From contig PBDC01000047.1 in the NCBI GenBank assembly GCA_002717185.1, forward strand, positions 1-17,195: a stretch of DNA of 17,195 nt, in the 5' to 3' direction. This DNA comes from Rhodospirillaceae bacterium. GTDB taxonomy: Bacteria > Pseudomonadota > Alphaproteobacteria > UBA8366 > GCA-2717185. The translations under genes were made by a program, and so were the position numbers. A model generated the notes under the pieces. The model did not search any database, was not told the DNA's origin, and worked only from the letters and a program-made list of their open reading frames with translations. Positions 7,347-15,254 of the stretch are shown here, piece after piece (within the stretch, counting starts at the first letter, position 1; each line of letters begins with the position of its first letter).

Positions 7347-8428
7347 ACGACGCTTCAATCTTATCACCGCGTGAAAACCCCTTGCTTAAAGGACATGAGG
7401 CCGCGGAAGCAATCTTGCTCGACGCGGCAAAATCCGGGCGAATGGCACACGCTTGGATCCTTGCAGGGCCACCCGGGATCGGCAAAGCGACCTTGGCCTA
7501 TCGTTTTGCCCGATATCTTCTAGCCGGTGGCGACGCGCAAGATGAAGGCCTTTTCGGCAACCCACTTATCTCCTTGGCCATCGACGAGGATGCCCCGGTT
7601 TTCCGTCGGGTTGCTTCGGGCAGTCATAGTGATCTCTTCACTATAGAAAGAACGCCAAACCCTACGACGAAGAATTTGCGCACGGAAATTGTTGTAGAAG
7701 ATGTTCGCCATGCTACTGAATTTTTGAGGCTCACGCCGGGCGAAGGGACTTGGCGTGTCGTGATCGTCGATCCGGCAGATGAGATGAACCGGTCAGCGGC
7801 CAACGCGATACTAAAAATGCTGGAGGAACCGCCACCAGCGACCCTATTTCTACTGGTCACCCATGCGCCGGGCCGCCTTCTGCCGACCATCCGCTCGCGC
7901 TGCCGTATGCTGCAGCTACAGCCGCTCAACCTGAATGTAGTTATGGACTTGCTAGGAACCCATAAACCTGAAATAGAGGAACATGAGCGCGCCACACTTG
8001 CTAACCTGGCAGGAGGATCAATCGGTGCCGCCGTTGCACTATCTGAGGCGGGCGGCCTCGCCATGTATCGCGAGATGGTAAATCTGCTTAGTGATATCAA
8101 ATCGTTGAATATAGAAGCACTTCATGCGCTCGGCGATCGGCTTGCGCGCACGGGAAACGGCGCAGCATACGAGACCTTTTCACGGATGCTCTCCGATTGG
8201 CTTTCTAAATTGGTGCGCAGCACGGCAGGTGGTATTCAGATTGAGGAAATCGTCCCTGGAGAAGGTGAAGCGGCTGCGCAGTTCGGCGGTACCGCGCGCC
8301 TTGCGCAAAACCTGGCAGTGTGGGAAAAGGTCAGCCGCTTGCTAGATCAAGCTGACAGCGCCAATCTTGACCGCAAGCAAGTCGTTGTCAGTGCTTTCCT
8401 CGCTCTGCAGGCGGCGGTTAGACCCTGA
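7343..8428 (+). CDS. holB: DNA polymerase III subunit delta'
   Basis: The delta' subunit is the stator of the clamp loader that places the beta clamp on DNA. The protein has 361 residues and an AAA+ module. The Walker A-like GPPGIGKA lies at 42-49. The SRC block occurs in LLPTIRSRCRMLQLQPL, after the typical NAILKMLEEPPPATLFLLVTHAP. The zinc-binding cysteines seen in the Escherichia coli protein are absent in the corresponding region (about residues 58-95), which I believe is common in this class. I use ATG 7343, which overlaps the tmk stop as ATGA, rather than TTG 7337. It lies inside the tmk-holB-metG-tatD operon, with 31 bp to metG. Confidence 0.95.
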   Translation: MNDASILSPRENPLLKGHEAAEAILLDAAKSGRMAHAWILAGPPGIGKATLAYRFARYLLAGGDAQDEGLFGNPLISLAIDEDAPVFRRVASGSHSDLFTIERTPNPTTKNLRTEIVVEDVRHATEFLRLTPGEGTWRVVIVDPADEMNRSAANAILKMLEEPPPATLFLLVTHAPGRLLPTIRSRCRMLQLQPLNLNVVMDLLGTHKPEIEEHERATLANLAGGSIGAAVALSEAGGLAMYREMVNLLSDIKSLNIEALHALGDRLARTGNGAAYETFSRMLSDWLSKLVRSTAGGIQIEEIVPGEGEAAAQFGGTARLAQNLAVWEKVSRLLDQADSANLDRKQVVVSAFLALQAAVRP

Positions 8429-8459
8429 AAACAAACACGCTTGCGCGGCCGAGGACGAC

Positions 8460-9998
8460 ATGGCGAAGTCCTACTACATCACCACCCCGATCTATTACGT
8501 CAACGACTCGCCGCATATCGGCCATGCATACACGACCCTCGCGTGCGATGTGCTGGCACGGTTTAAGCGCCTCGACGGGTACGATGTTCATTTTCTAACG
8601 GGCACCGACGAGCATGGTCAGAAAGTAGAGAAAGCGGCCGCTGACGCGGGCGTCTCGCCACAGGCATTCACGGATCAGGTGTCCGAGAGCTTCCGCTACC
8701 TGCCCAAAGCTATGAATTTCTCGAACGACGATTTCATCCGAACCACCGAACCCCGCCATATTCGCGCTTCGCAAGCGATTTGGAAGGCTTTGTTAGAAGC
8801 AGGTGATATTTATCTCGGCTCCTACGCCGGCTGGTATGCCGTACGCGACGAGGCGTTTTATAACGAAGGTGAGCTCGAAAAACGCGCGGATGGCACCCGG
8901 ATCGCACCCTCAGGGGCAGAAGTGGAATGGGTCGAGGAGCCCAGCTATTTTTTTAAACTATCAGAATGGCAAGACCGGCTGCTCAAATTCTACGAAGCCA
9001 ATCCGGACTTCATCGGCCCAGCTACCCGACGCAACGAAGTCATAAGCTTTGTCAAAGGTGGTCTGAAGGACCTGTCGGTTTCGCGCACAACCTTTAAATG
9101 GGGAGTGCCGGTACCAAATGATGATGATCACATCATGTACGTCTGGCTCGATGCGTTGACCAACTACGCTACGGCGGTTGGCTATCCGGACTGCAACAGC
9201 GACATGTTCCAAAAATTCTGGCCGTCCGATCTGCACATGGTCGGTAAGGATATTGTGCGATTTCATGCGGTTTACTGGCCAGCGTTCCTAATGGCTGCCG
9301 GAGTTCAGCCACCCAAACGAGTCTACGCTCATGGCTGGTGGACCAATGAAGGTGAAAAGATCTCCAAGTCGGTAGGCAATGTTATCGATCCACTGCAGCT
9401 GGTAAAGACCTACGGACTCGACCCAGTCCGCTATTTCCTTCTGCGAGAGGTGCCGTTCGGGAATGACGGGGATTTCTCGCACGAGGCGATGATGCATCGC
9501 ATGAATAGCGATCTGGCAAACGACCTTGGCAACCTTTGCCAGCGCGTTCTATCGATGGTGAACAAGAACTGCAATGCAAAGGTACCCGTTCACGGTGAGT
9601 TCAACACAGCAGATACCAACTTAATGGAAAAGGCAAAGAAGCTGTTGGAACCGCTTCGAACGGCCATGGATGAACAGGCGTTCCATATAGCTCTCAACGC
9701 AATATGGGAAGTTATTGGTGACGCCAACCGCTATGTCGACGCACAGGCGCCCTGGGCCTTGCGAAAGACGGATCCGGAACGCATGGTAACAGTGCTCTAC
9801 GCCTTGGTGGAAACAATCCGGAGGCTGACTATCTTTGTCCAGCCTTTCATGCCAGATGCGTGCGCCAAAATTCTTGACCAATTGTCGGTGCCAGAGGACG
9901 CACGCAGTTTCAACAGTCTGGAAACGGTTTTAGCAGCAGGACAGGCACTACCGAAACCGTTACCGGTTTTCCCGCGCTTCGTAGCGGAAGAGGAATAA
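8460..9998 (+). CDS. metG: Methionyl-tRNA synthetase
   Basis: Charges tRNA-Met with methionine, in the cytosol. The protein has 512 residues. The class I signature HIGH is at 19-22 and the second signature is KISKS at 300-304, a conservative variant of KMSKS. The connective peptide reads GWYAVRDEAFYNEGEL around 124-139; other forms carry zinc-knuckle cysteines there, and none is present, so this is a zinc-free type. The anticodon-binding helical domain follows (WEVIGDANRYVDAQAPWAL). The protein ends without the C-terminal EMAPII/Trbp111-like tRNA-binding domain. The start is ATG 8460 with GAGGA 5 bases upstream. An in-frame ATG at 8367, inside holB, would add 31 residues ahead of the conserved MAKSYYITTPIYYVN and is rejected. 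It is followed after 4 bp by tatD. Confidence 0.97.
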   Translation: MAKSYYITTPIYYVNDSPHIGHAYTTLACDVLARFKRLDGYDVHFLTGTDEHGQKVEKAAADAGVSPQAFTDQVSESFRYLPKAMNFSNDDFIRTTEPRHIRASQAIWKALLEAGDIYLGSYAGWYAVRDEAFYNEGELEKRADGTRIAPSGAEVEWVEEPSYFFKLSEWQDRLLKFYEANPDFIGPATRRNEVISFVKGGLKDLSVSRTTFKWGVPVPNDDDHIMYVWLDALTNYATAVGYPDCNSDMFQKFWPSDLHMVGKDIVRFHAVYWPAFLMAAGVQPPKRVYAHGWWTNEGEKISKSVGNVIDPLQLVKTYGLDPVRYFLLREVPFGNDGDFSHEAMMHRMNSDLANDLGNLCQRVLSMVNKNCNAKVPVHGEFNTADTNLMEKAKKLLEPLRTAMDEQAFHIALNAIWEVIGDANRYVDAQAPWALRKTDPERMVTVLYALVETIRRLTIFVQPFMPDACAKILDQLSVPEDARSFNSLETVLAAGQALPKPLPVFPRFVAEEE

Positions 9999-10002
9999 GA
10001 CT

Positions 10003-10785
10003 GTGTATATCGATAGCCATTGCCATCTTGACTATCACGAGCGTGACGGTGACCTCGACGAGGTTGTCAAACGCGCCCAACACGCCGGCGTAGAGACACT
10101 GGTTACGATTTGCACCAAAATGGAAAATTTCGAGACCGTGAAGCGTATCGCCGAACGCTTCGGCAATGTTTGGTGTTCACTCGGTATTCATCCGCATGAA
10201 GTCGGCAATGAAGCATTGCCAACTGCCAAAGAACTCGTCGCGCTTGCAGATCATCCAAAAGTAGTCGGCATCGGCGAAACAGGTCTGGATTACTATTACG
10301 AACGCAGCCCGCGTGATGCTCAGAAAAAGTGCCTTCGTGTGCACATAGAGGTGGCCCGAGAGACGGGATTACCGTTGATCGTCCACGCTCGTGATGCGGA
10401 CGACGACATGATCGAAATCCTGGAGGAGGGGTATCTCAATGGCCCCTATCCTGGCCTCATTCATTGTTTCACATCTGGCCCAGAACTAGCGGAAAAAGCG
10501 CTTGAAATTGGGTTTTCTATTTCGTTTTCCGGTATCGTAACTTTCAAAAACGCTGAGGACCTTCGAAAGGTCGCGAAATCGGTACCGATGGATCGGGTTT
10601 TAATTGAGACCGACGCGCCATATCTGGCCCCGATACCCAACCGCGGGAAACGCAATGAACCAGCATATGTGATCCATGTCGCAGAAACACTGGCACACGT
10701 GCGTGGCGTGGATACCGAATATATCGCTCAAAAGACGACTGATAATTTTCACCGGCTCTTCAGCCAGGTAAAACCAAACACCTGA
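10003..10785 (+). CDS. tatD: TatD family metal-dependent hydrolase
   Basis: TatD proteins are TIM-barrel metal-dependent hydrolases, with DNase activity reported for some members; the cellular substrate here is unknown. The length of 260 residues is typical. Metal ligands are H6 and H8 (DSHCHLD), E92 (GIGETGLDYYY), H128 (IVHARDA), H154 (IHCFTSG) and D204 (IETDAPYLAP), so the site is complete. The start is GTG at 10003, with GAGGAA about 8 bases upstream inside the end of metG. It lies 4 bp after metG and 4 bp before the next hydrolase, consistent with one transcript. The metG-tatD neighbourhood is conserved in many bacteria. Confidence 0.95.
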   Translation: MYIDSHCHLDYHERDGDLDEVVKRAQHAGVETLVTICTKMENFETVKRIAERFGNVWCSLGIHPHEVGNEALPTAKELVALADHPKVVGIGETGLDYYYERSPRDAQKKCLRVHIEVARETGLPLIVHARDADDDMIEILEEGYLNGPYPGLIHCFTSGPELAEKALEIGFSISFSGIVTFKNAEDLRKVAKSVPMDRVLIETDAPYLAPIPNRGKRNEPAYVIHVAETLAHVRGVDTEYIAQKTTDNFHRLFSQVKPNT

Positions 10786-10789
10786 TTTT

Positions 10790-11614
10790 ATGATAAAAGT
10801 AACCATACTTGGATCTGGACCATCGAGCGGCATCCCGATGGTCGGCGACGATTGGGGAGACTGCGACCCGGCCGAACCGCGTAACCGCCGGCGGCGCTCG
10901 TCTATTCTGGTCGAAAATACAGAGACTAAGCTGCTGTTCGATAGCTCTCCAGATTGTCGCGAACAGTTGCTTGATGCCGGTGTAAAACGCCTCGACGCCA
11001 TCGTTTACACACACTCCCATGCAGATCATACCCACGGCATAGACGACCTGCGCTGGATCAACTTCGCCATGAACGCGCCTTTGGCAGCCTATGGCGATGC
11101 CAACACAATGGAAATCCTCAACGATCGCTTCGCATACGTCTTCAAGCCATTACGGCCGCCTGATCCCGGAGAACCGGTGCGTTATTACAAACCGGTGCTA
11201 CTGCCACACGAAATTAGCGGCGAATTCAGTATTGGGGACTTGTCACTAAAGCCATTCCAGCAAGAACACGGTTTCTCGAACACTTTAGGCTTTAGGATTG
11301 GCGAATTTGGCTATTCGACAGACGTGGTGGATTTGGAAGAGGCGTCGTTCGCAGTTCTGGAAGGGATTGATACTTGGCTACTTGGCGTATTCCGTCGGAC
11401 ACCGCATCCGACTCATGTAGACCTGCGCCGCGCACTGGATTGGATCGAGCGGGTCAAGCCGCGGCGCACAATTCTCACGCACATGGGACCGGACATGGAT
11501 TATCGGACACTATGCGACGAACTACCTGATGGCGTCGAACCTGGTTACGACGGTATGGTATTCGAGGTGGCTGGCACCCACACCTCAACAAGTTCACTGG
11601 AAGATCTCGCGTAA
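10790..11614 (+). CDS. Metallo-beta-lactamase-fold hydrolase (PhnP-like)
   Basis: A cytosolic hydrolase of 274 residues in the branch that contains PhnP, a phosphoribosyl cyclic phosphodiesterase. It begins with the loop GSGPSSGIPMVGDDWG. The metal motif is H75-S-H77-A-D79-H80 (THSHADHTHG). Further ligands are probably H160 (QQEHGFSN), D178 (YSTDVVDL) and H231 (LTHMGPDMDY). PhnP itself acts in phosphonate breakdown, but no phn genes are nearby, so a cyclic phosphodiester substrate is only an inference. No clear Shine-Dalgarno sequence precedes the ATG. With 4 bp after tatD, translation is probably coupled. The gene ends the housekeeping operon, and no intrinsic terminator is visible after it. 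Confidence 0.92.
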   Translation: MIKVTILGSGPSSGIPMVGDDWGDCDPAEPRNRRRRSSILVENTETKLLFDSSPDCREQLLDAGVKRLDAIVYTHSHADHTHGIDDLRWINFAMNAPLAAYGDANTMEILNDRFAYVFKPLRPPDPGEPVRYYKPVLLPHEISGEFSIGDLSLKPFQQEHGFSNTLGFRIGEFGYSTDVVDLEEASFAVLEGIDTWLLGVFRRTPHPTHVDLRRALDWIERVKPRRTILTHMGPDMDYRTLCDELPDGVEPGYDGMVFEVAGTHTSTSSLEDLA

Positions 11615-11646
11615 TACGGTGATTAACGTTAATAGATCATATTTTC

Positions 11647-11662
11647 CATAATATATATTATG
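11647..11662. repeat. 16-bp perfect palindrome
   Basis: CATAATATATATTATG equals its own reverse complement. It lies 33 bp after the operon stop, in an AT-rich gap. It could be an operator or a weak cruciform. It could also be chance, since AT-rich DNA makes such palindromes fairly often. Confidence 0.4.
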
Positions 11663-11863
11663 CGACATTTTTTCTGGAAATGCAGCCACGTGGAAACGAT
11701 CCCTTATCTGCCTTTTCTTAATTTTTTCCACGGAACTCTTCCACCAATCACCATTCTGGAACCCTCCCCCAAATCTAAATTTAGACGGCCAACACCTCCC
11801 CATCATGCTGATAGTCCGATTTGAAAGATAGCTTTACGCGTAGTTCCGGAATGTACAAGGAAG

Positions 11864-11889
11864 GAAATTTTACCGGTGAATAAAATTTC
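11864..11889 (-). terminator. AT-rich hairpin directly after the pseudogene stop
   Basis: GAAATTTTA at 11864-11872 pairs with TAAAATTTC at 11881-11889, a 9-bp stem with an 8-base loop. It starts one base past the stop codon of the minus-strand pseudogene. The stem is poor in G+C and has no run of U after it, so termination is doubtful. Confidence 0.25.
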
Positions 11890-11890
11890 T

Positions 11891-12708
11891 TTAAGTCGCA
11901 AAAAATTTCATATTAATTTTTAGAAACTCGCGTAGTAAGCTGGCACATCCCTTTGAATGAGATGTAATCAAGGAGTGGCTCGCGCCTTGGATTACCGCTG
12001 AATTATTGTTTGGTATGCGGGCCTTAAGCGACTCTGTGATTTCAATCATTTGGATATTAGCATGCGTCCCTCGGGCCAAAAGCACAGGCACCGACAGTGC
12101 AGCATAATCACTCATTTTTGCATTAAAATTGAATGCCGTATGCCAATCGAGAACGTTTGTGAAGCTCGTCTTACGACAATATTCTTGCACGCTATCTGGC
12201 ATGCCATCAAAAGAACCACAACCACCCCAAAAGTCTATGATACGACTGGGTAAGTCCCTTTCACCCTCATTAAACGCGGCCTCAAATTCGGCGGCCACAC
12301 CTTTCGTTGCATCAAAGAGCTGTTGATGTCCACGCTCGGAAATAAGTGCTAAAGGATTGGCCTCAAATGTAGCGATGCTTAATACATCGAACGCGCGCGT
12401 TAGCGCACTAGCTAATGCCACCGTACCACAATTGAATGACCGACTAAATGAACCGGTTCTCCTATTTCTTTAACCACTGCCTCTATGTTTCGAATAAGGT
12501 GTTTCATTCCAAAGTCTTCGAGGCTTCGTGTTTCTTCCGTTGAACCATATCCACAAAGACTAGTGCCAACGAAACGATAAGTCTGGGGTAACAATTTTCG
12601 TATATTTGTCCAGGAAGCTGGCGTATTGAACGAGCCAGGAATAAAGAGAACTGCAGGTCCATCGCCACTTTCTGTATAGTCAACTCTACGGCCATCAACA
12701 TTGATCAT
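11891..12708 (-). pseudogene. Alpha/beta hydrolase broken by a frameshift at the nucleophile elbow
   Basis: Two reading frames together form one alpha/beta hydrolase of about 272 residues. The N-terminal part starts at ATG 12708 (MINVDGRRVDYTESGDGP), with AGGTG 8 bases upstream, and has the oxyanion region FIPGSFNTPASW. It reaches VHLVGHS, where the Ser nucleophile is codon 12435-12433, and then runs into a stop at 12412. The C-terminal part resumes one frame over with CGTVALASAL and continues to 11891, including a probable catalytic His (GASHSL). Loss of one base or gain of two near 12431-12433 explains the break; restoring the frame gives GHSxCG, a normal elbow. The usual acid after the RG of strand 7 is missing (ARGTHANI), another sign of decay. 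There is no homopolymer at the break, so a simple run-length sequencing error is less likely. A TTG at 12726 would add six residues. Confidence 0.85.
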
Positions 12709-13487
12709 ACGGCTATCACCTATCAATTTTTACAAATAACACGGTTTGCTTCTGCCAGTTAAAATTGTTTAATAAATTTCAATCCGACCACGCATTGAAC
12801 CTGGGCGTAGCACCCGCTGCGGCAGCATCGAAGGGCCAAAGGGTCAAGCTTTTCCTCGTGTTATAATTTTACCCTCGTGCAGGTTACAACAGCAAGCTGT
12901 CTCGACAGTGGGCAAAGGCATCACAAACCTCTCGCGAGAGTTAATTCTGTCCCTGTAACAGGTTTGCGCAGATCGCCATTCGGCGTGGAGTACTACGAGA
13001 CGCAAGCAAGCAAGCGCGAAGAACTAAAATTCTAACGTCGGGAATTCTGCCCCGATATACGGCTTATCTCCGCCTGCCTGAATATCAGAAGGAGGAATAG
13101 CAGCATCCCAAACAAACTCAAAAGCGTATATCAACATCAATTTGATTAAATATCCAAACTGTTGATTTCGAGTCAAAACCTTACCCACCACTCTCGTTTG
13201 ACTTAGGCAAAAAACATTTTATGAAAAAAAGTTTAGTCCATTTCCGATTTGAACACGCTTTATTAGCAATCCATTAGTTTGAATTCTATAGAGTGGGTAA
13301 TTAGTCAAAAACGAATCATTGGTCAAAATACAATAAAAATTCGCATATTTTTTACAACATAACATATTGTAAATATTGCCTTTATTGGTATGCCATATTT
13401 TCTGGTGTAAAATATTTAAGATTTTGTCTTCCTTGCTTGTTTCATAATTCTTGGTAATGGGCTGTTTAAACAAACTGGAGTTGGCCT
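12709..13487. other. 779-bp gap: GC-rich relic-like patch, then AT-rich promoter region
   Basis: No intact gene, tRNA or recognised RNA is visible. The left part (about 12776-13075) is unusually rich in G+C for its surroundings (62% in 12781-12840 against 28% in 13261-13320). It is open for 60 codons on the plus strand (12776-12958) and 59 on the minus strand (13023-12844), neither with a credible start. It also holds the palindrome CTCTCGCGAGAG (12929-12940), a 7-bp pairing CAAACCT/AGGTTTG (12924-12930 with 12960-12966) and a TCGGG/CCCGA hairpin (13038-13055). AAGGAGGAA near 13090 looks like a ribosome binding site, but no start codon follows it. The right part is AT-rich and carries the probable promoter of the small membrane genes. 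Confidence 0.55.
13385..13413 (+). promoter_or_regulatory. Probable sigma-70-type promoter for the small membrane protein genes
   Basis: TTGGTA at 13385-13390 and TAAAAT at 13408-13413 are separated by 17 bases. They match the -35 box at 4 of 6 positions and the -10 box at 5 of 6. Transcription would start near 13420, leaving a leader of about 68 bases before the ATG at 13488. The heptamer GTCAAAA occurs upstream at 13172, 13304 and 13322, the last two exactly 18 bp apart, and could be a regulator site. AT-rich DNA yields such matches by chance. Confidence 0.4.
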
Positions 13488-13778
13488 ATGTTTGAAGAAA
13501 CACGGAAGTGGATGGGGCAAGTTTTAGAGCTCCTTTTGTGGCTGGTTGCTGTACTTGTATTGTTGCAGGTGCTCTTTGGTACTGCCGCCGCCGAATTTTT
13601 CGGTATCGACGTAATAAACAATCTCGGTGAGTTAGTCGGCAAATTTGGCAATGCTGGCTTGATTGGTGTGGTAGCAGCAGCAATCGTAGCATTTTACATT
13701 ATCAGAAAGCGGGATCACCCTACTTCTGATCGTGAGGATAATGCCTCGGCGGATTTTAGTGGAGGAAACAATGACTAG
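13488..13778 (+). CDS. Small membrane protein A of a tandem paralogous pair, unknown function
   Basis: A 96-residue protein I do not recognise. Residues 10-36 form a long hydrophobic segment (LELLLWLVAVLVLLQVLFG) and 56-73 a second one (AGLIGVVAAAIVAFYII). A linker with FFGIDVINNLGELVGKFG joins them, and a charged hydrophilic tail (74-96, RKRDHPTSDRED) follows. It aligns with the next gene along nearly its whole core, sharing MF at the start, LVA, LQ(V/I)LF, DVxxNLxxL(V/I)GxF and AGLIG. The tail is absent from the partner. A two-helix hairpin is the likely topology. A cleavable signal peptide ending in AAA at 33-35 is possible, but the partner has no such site. ATG is preceded by GGAG 7 bases upstream. 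A probable promoter lies 75 bp upstream. Confidence 0.8.
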   Translation: MFEETRKWMGQVLELLLWLVAVLVLLQVLFGTAAAEFFGIDVINNLGELVGKFGNAGLIGVVAAAIVAFYIIRKRDHPTSDREDNASADFSGGNND

Positions 13779-13875
13779 AAAACTTAGGATAGGAGGATTG
13801 GATAGAGGCTAGGTGTATCATTTTTTTCACTTAGCAACCGTAACAGTACTAATGTTAGAAACCTAGGAGAGTATC

Positions 13876-14094
13876 ATGTTCGATTCAATAACTGGAATCC
13901 TCAAACAAGTTACTACATTGGGTTTAACCCTCGTTGCCCTCGGAGTAGTATTACAAATCCTATTTCCCGGTGCCTTGGTATTCATAAACGCAGATGTAGC
14001 AGGAAATCTAATTGGCTTAATTGGCCAGTTTTCCGGAGCGGGTTTGATTGGCTTAATTGCTGCAGGTGTAATTGTCTATCTTCTCAATAAATAG
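13876..14094 (+). CDS. Small membrane protein B of a tandem paralogous pair, unknown function
   Basis: A 72-residue, very hydrophobic protein, not recognised. Two predicted helices (about 13-35 and 44-70) are joined by a short turn around FINADVAGN, and only NK follows the second helix. The N-terminal 30 residues align with the upstream protein without a gap, and the rest with a single one-residue gap. The shared core is LVALGVVLQILF, then DVAGNLIGLIGQF and GAGLIGLIAA. Glycines recur at short intervals in the second helix (GLIGLIAAG), as in tightly packed helix-helix contacts. AGGAG lies 6 bases before the ATG. The gap to the first gene is 97 bp, and a strong terminator follows 62 bp after the stop, so the two genes probably form one small operon. 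Oligomer formation is an inference only. Confidence 0.8.
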   Translation: MFDSITGILKQVTTLGLTLVALGVVLQILFPGALVFINADVAGNLIGLIGQFSGAGLIGLIAAGVIVYLLNK

Positions 14095-14156
14095 ATACGT
14101 ATAAGGAAATCGAATAAAATTTTGAAAAAATATTCGGTTTCTTAAAAATTAACCGT

Positions 14157-14191
14157 TAAAAGCCTCTCGGGTAAAAACCGAGAGGCTTTTA
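14157..14191 (+). terminator. Strong intrinsic terminator, probably bidirectional
   Basis: AAAAGCCTCTCGG (14158-14170) pairs perfectly with CCGAGAGGCTTTT (14178-14190), and one more T-A pair closes the base. The stem is 14 bp with a 7-base loop. It has A-rich and T-rich flanks on both sides, so it can end the small-gene transcript from the left and also act on minus-strand transcripts from the dehydratase, whose stop is about 107 bp away. Confidence 0.92.
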
Positions 14192-14297
14192 CACTTTACA
14201 AACTTATTTTATTTTAGCGCATTAATTAACGCATATCTGAAGACAGGAATTGAAATCCAGCTGTAAACGGCCTCACGGACATTGAGGCTACTACTAC

Positions 14298-15254
14298 TTA
14301 GTCTCCTGCGAGGACCGCACCGTAAAGGTTCATGTCTATATTTCCGCCCGACAAAACCACTGCAACTTTCTTATCCACCATAAGATCCACTTCCTTGAGC
14401 AGAGCGGCCAGTGTCGCAGCCCCTGCTCCTTCGGCGATATTGTGGGTGTCCATGTAATACGCCCGCATAGCCCTTTTGATCTCATCTTCTGATACCGTAA
14501 CGACACGTGCCGCGCCATTGTTGATAACTTCGACCGCGTGCGGATCCGGTATCCGGCAAGCAACGCCGTCTGCAAAGGTGTTGGCGCTGTTGGTTGCCAC
14601 CGGTTTATCGGCCTCGAAGGATAAGGCATAGGCCGGCGCATTCTCCGAGACGACACCGATAATCTCTGTACGAAGACCAAGAGCTTCCCTTGCCGCGATG
14701 GTTCCGCAGATACCGGAACCCAACCCAATCGGCACATAGACCGCGTCGAGATCATGAACCGCACTGAACAGCTCTAGTGCATAACTTGCCACGCCATGCA
14801 CTAACCGCGGGTCGAACGACGGTACGAAATAGAGCCCCTCTTCTGCTGCAGTAGCGTCCGCAAATTCGCGTGCTTCGTCAAAATCCTGTCCATGCACTAG
14901 TAAACGCACACCGAGCGCGGACATTGCAGCATTTTTCTCCCGGCTGTTACCCTCCGGAACAACAATCGTTGCCTCGAGACCCGCCCAACGCGCCGCATAC
15001 CCTATGGATTGTCCATGATTACCCCTGGTCGCCGTGATAATTCCCATCGTATCGTCGCCTCTGGCAAAATCACTGATCAATGTGATTCCTCCTCGCAGCT
15101 TGAAGGATCCAATCGGAGTGTGATTTTCGTGCTTGACCCAGACCTCGCAGCGACACCGTTCCGCTAAGAGAGGCCAATTGTGCTGCAGAGTAGGCGTTAT
15201 AACCGCATGAACCTGCTCGGCCGCAAATTCCAGTTGTTTTAGGGAGCATTGCAT
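14298..15254 (-). CDS. PLP-dependent threonine/serine dehydratase
   Basis: A fold-type II pyridoxal-phosphate enzyme of 318 residues that should remove ammonia from threonine or serine to give the 2-oxo acid. The Schiff-base lysine is K52 in GSFKLRGG. The substrate loop TATRGNHGQS lies at 74-83, the phosphate-binding glycine loop GLGSGICG at 177-184, and the cofactor-ring serine in SGGNID at 302-307. There is no C-terminal ACT domain, so this is the short form and not the feedback-regulated biosynthetic IlvA. Related short enzymes include hydroxyectoine-pathway EutB, serine racemase and 3-hydroxyaspartate ammonia-lyase, which I cannot exclude. The start is ATG 15254, with AAGGAG about 8 bases upstream. 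It lies downstream of the PhzF gene on the same strand, 353 bp away. Confidence 0.9.
   Translation of the reverse strand: MQCSLKQLEFAAEQVHAVITPTLQHNWPLLAERCRCEVWVKHENHTPIGSFKLRGGITLISDFARGDDTMGIITATRGNHGQSIGYAARWAGLEATIVVPEGNSREKNAAMSALGVRLLVHGQDFDEAREFADATAAEEGLYFVPSFDPRLVHGVASYALELFSAVHDLDAVYVPIGLGSGICGTIAAREALGLRTEIIGVVSENAPAYALSFEADKPVATNSANTFADGVACRIPDPHAVEVINNGAARVVTVSEDEIKRAMRAYYMDTHNIAEGAGAATLAALLKEVDLMVDKKVAVVLSGGNIDMNLYGAVLAGD

Larger units (their letters stand above)
11615..11890. other. AT-rich gap between convergent genes, no gene seen
   Basis: The 276 bp between the MBL-fold gene and the hydrolase pseudogene hold no convincing coding frame. They contain the palindromes ATTAACGTTAAT (11622-11633) and CATAATATATATTATG (11647-11662) and an AT-rich hairpin at 11864-11889. 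Composition drops sharply from the operon. Confidence 0.6.

Noticed and set aside
8367..8459. Longer N-terminus of MetG starting inside holB
   Set aside because: The conserved MetRS start (MAKSYYITTP) begins at 8460 behind a ribosome binding site, and the extension overlaps the holB coding end.
12412..12441. Programmed ribosomal frameshift in the alpha/beta hydrolase
   Set aside because: There is no slippery heptamer or downstream structure at the break, and alpha/beta hydrolases are not known for frameshifting. Gene decay is simpler.
13082..13145. AGGAGG-containing site near 13090 as the start of a small gene
   Set aside because: No ATG, GTG or TTG follows at a usable distance. The next codon in register would be ATC, followed by a stop after about 14 codons.
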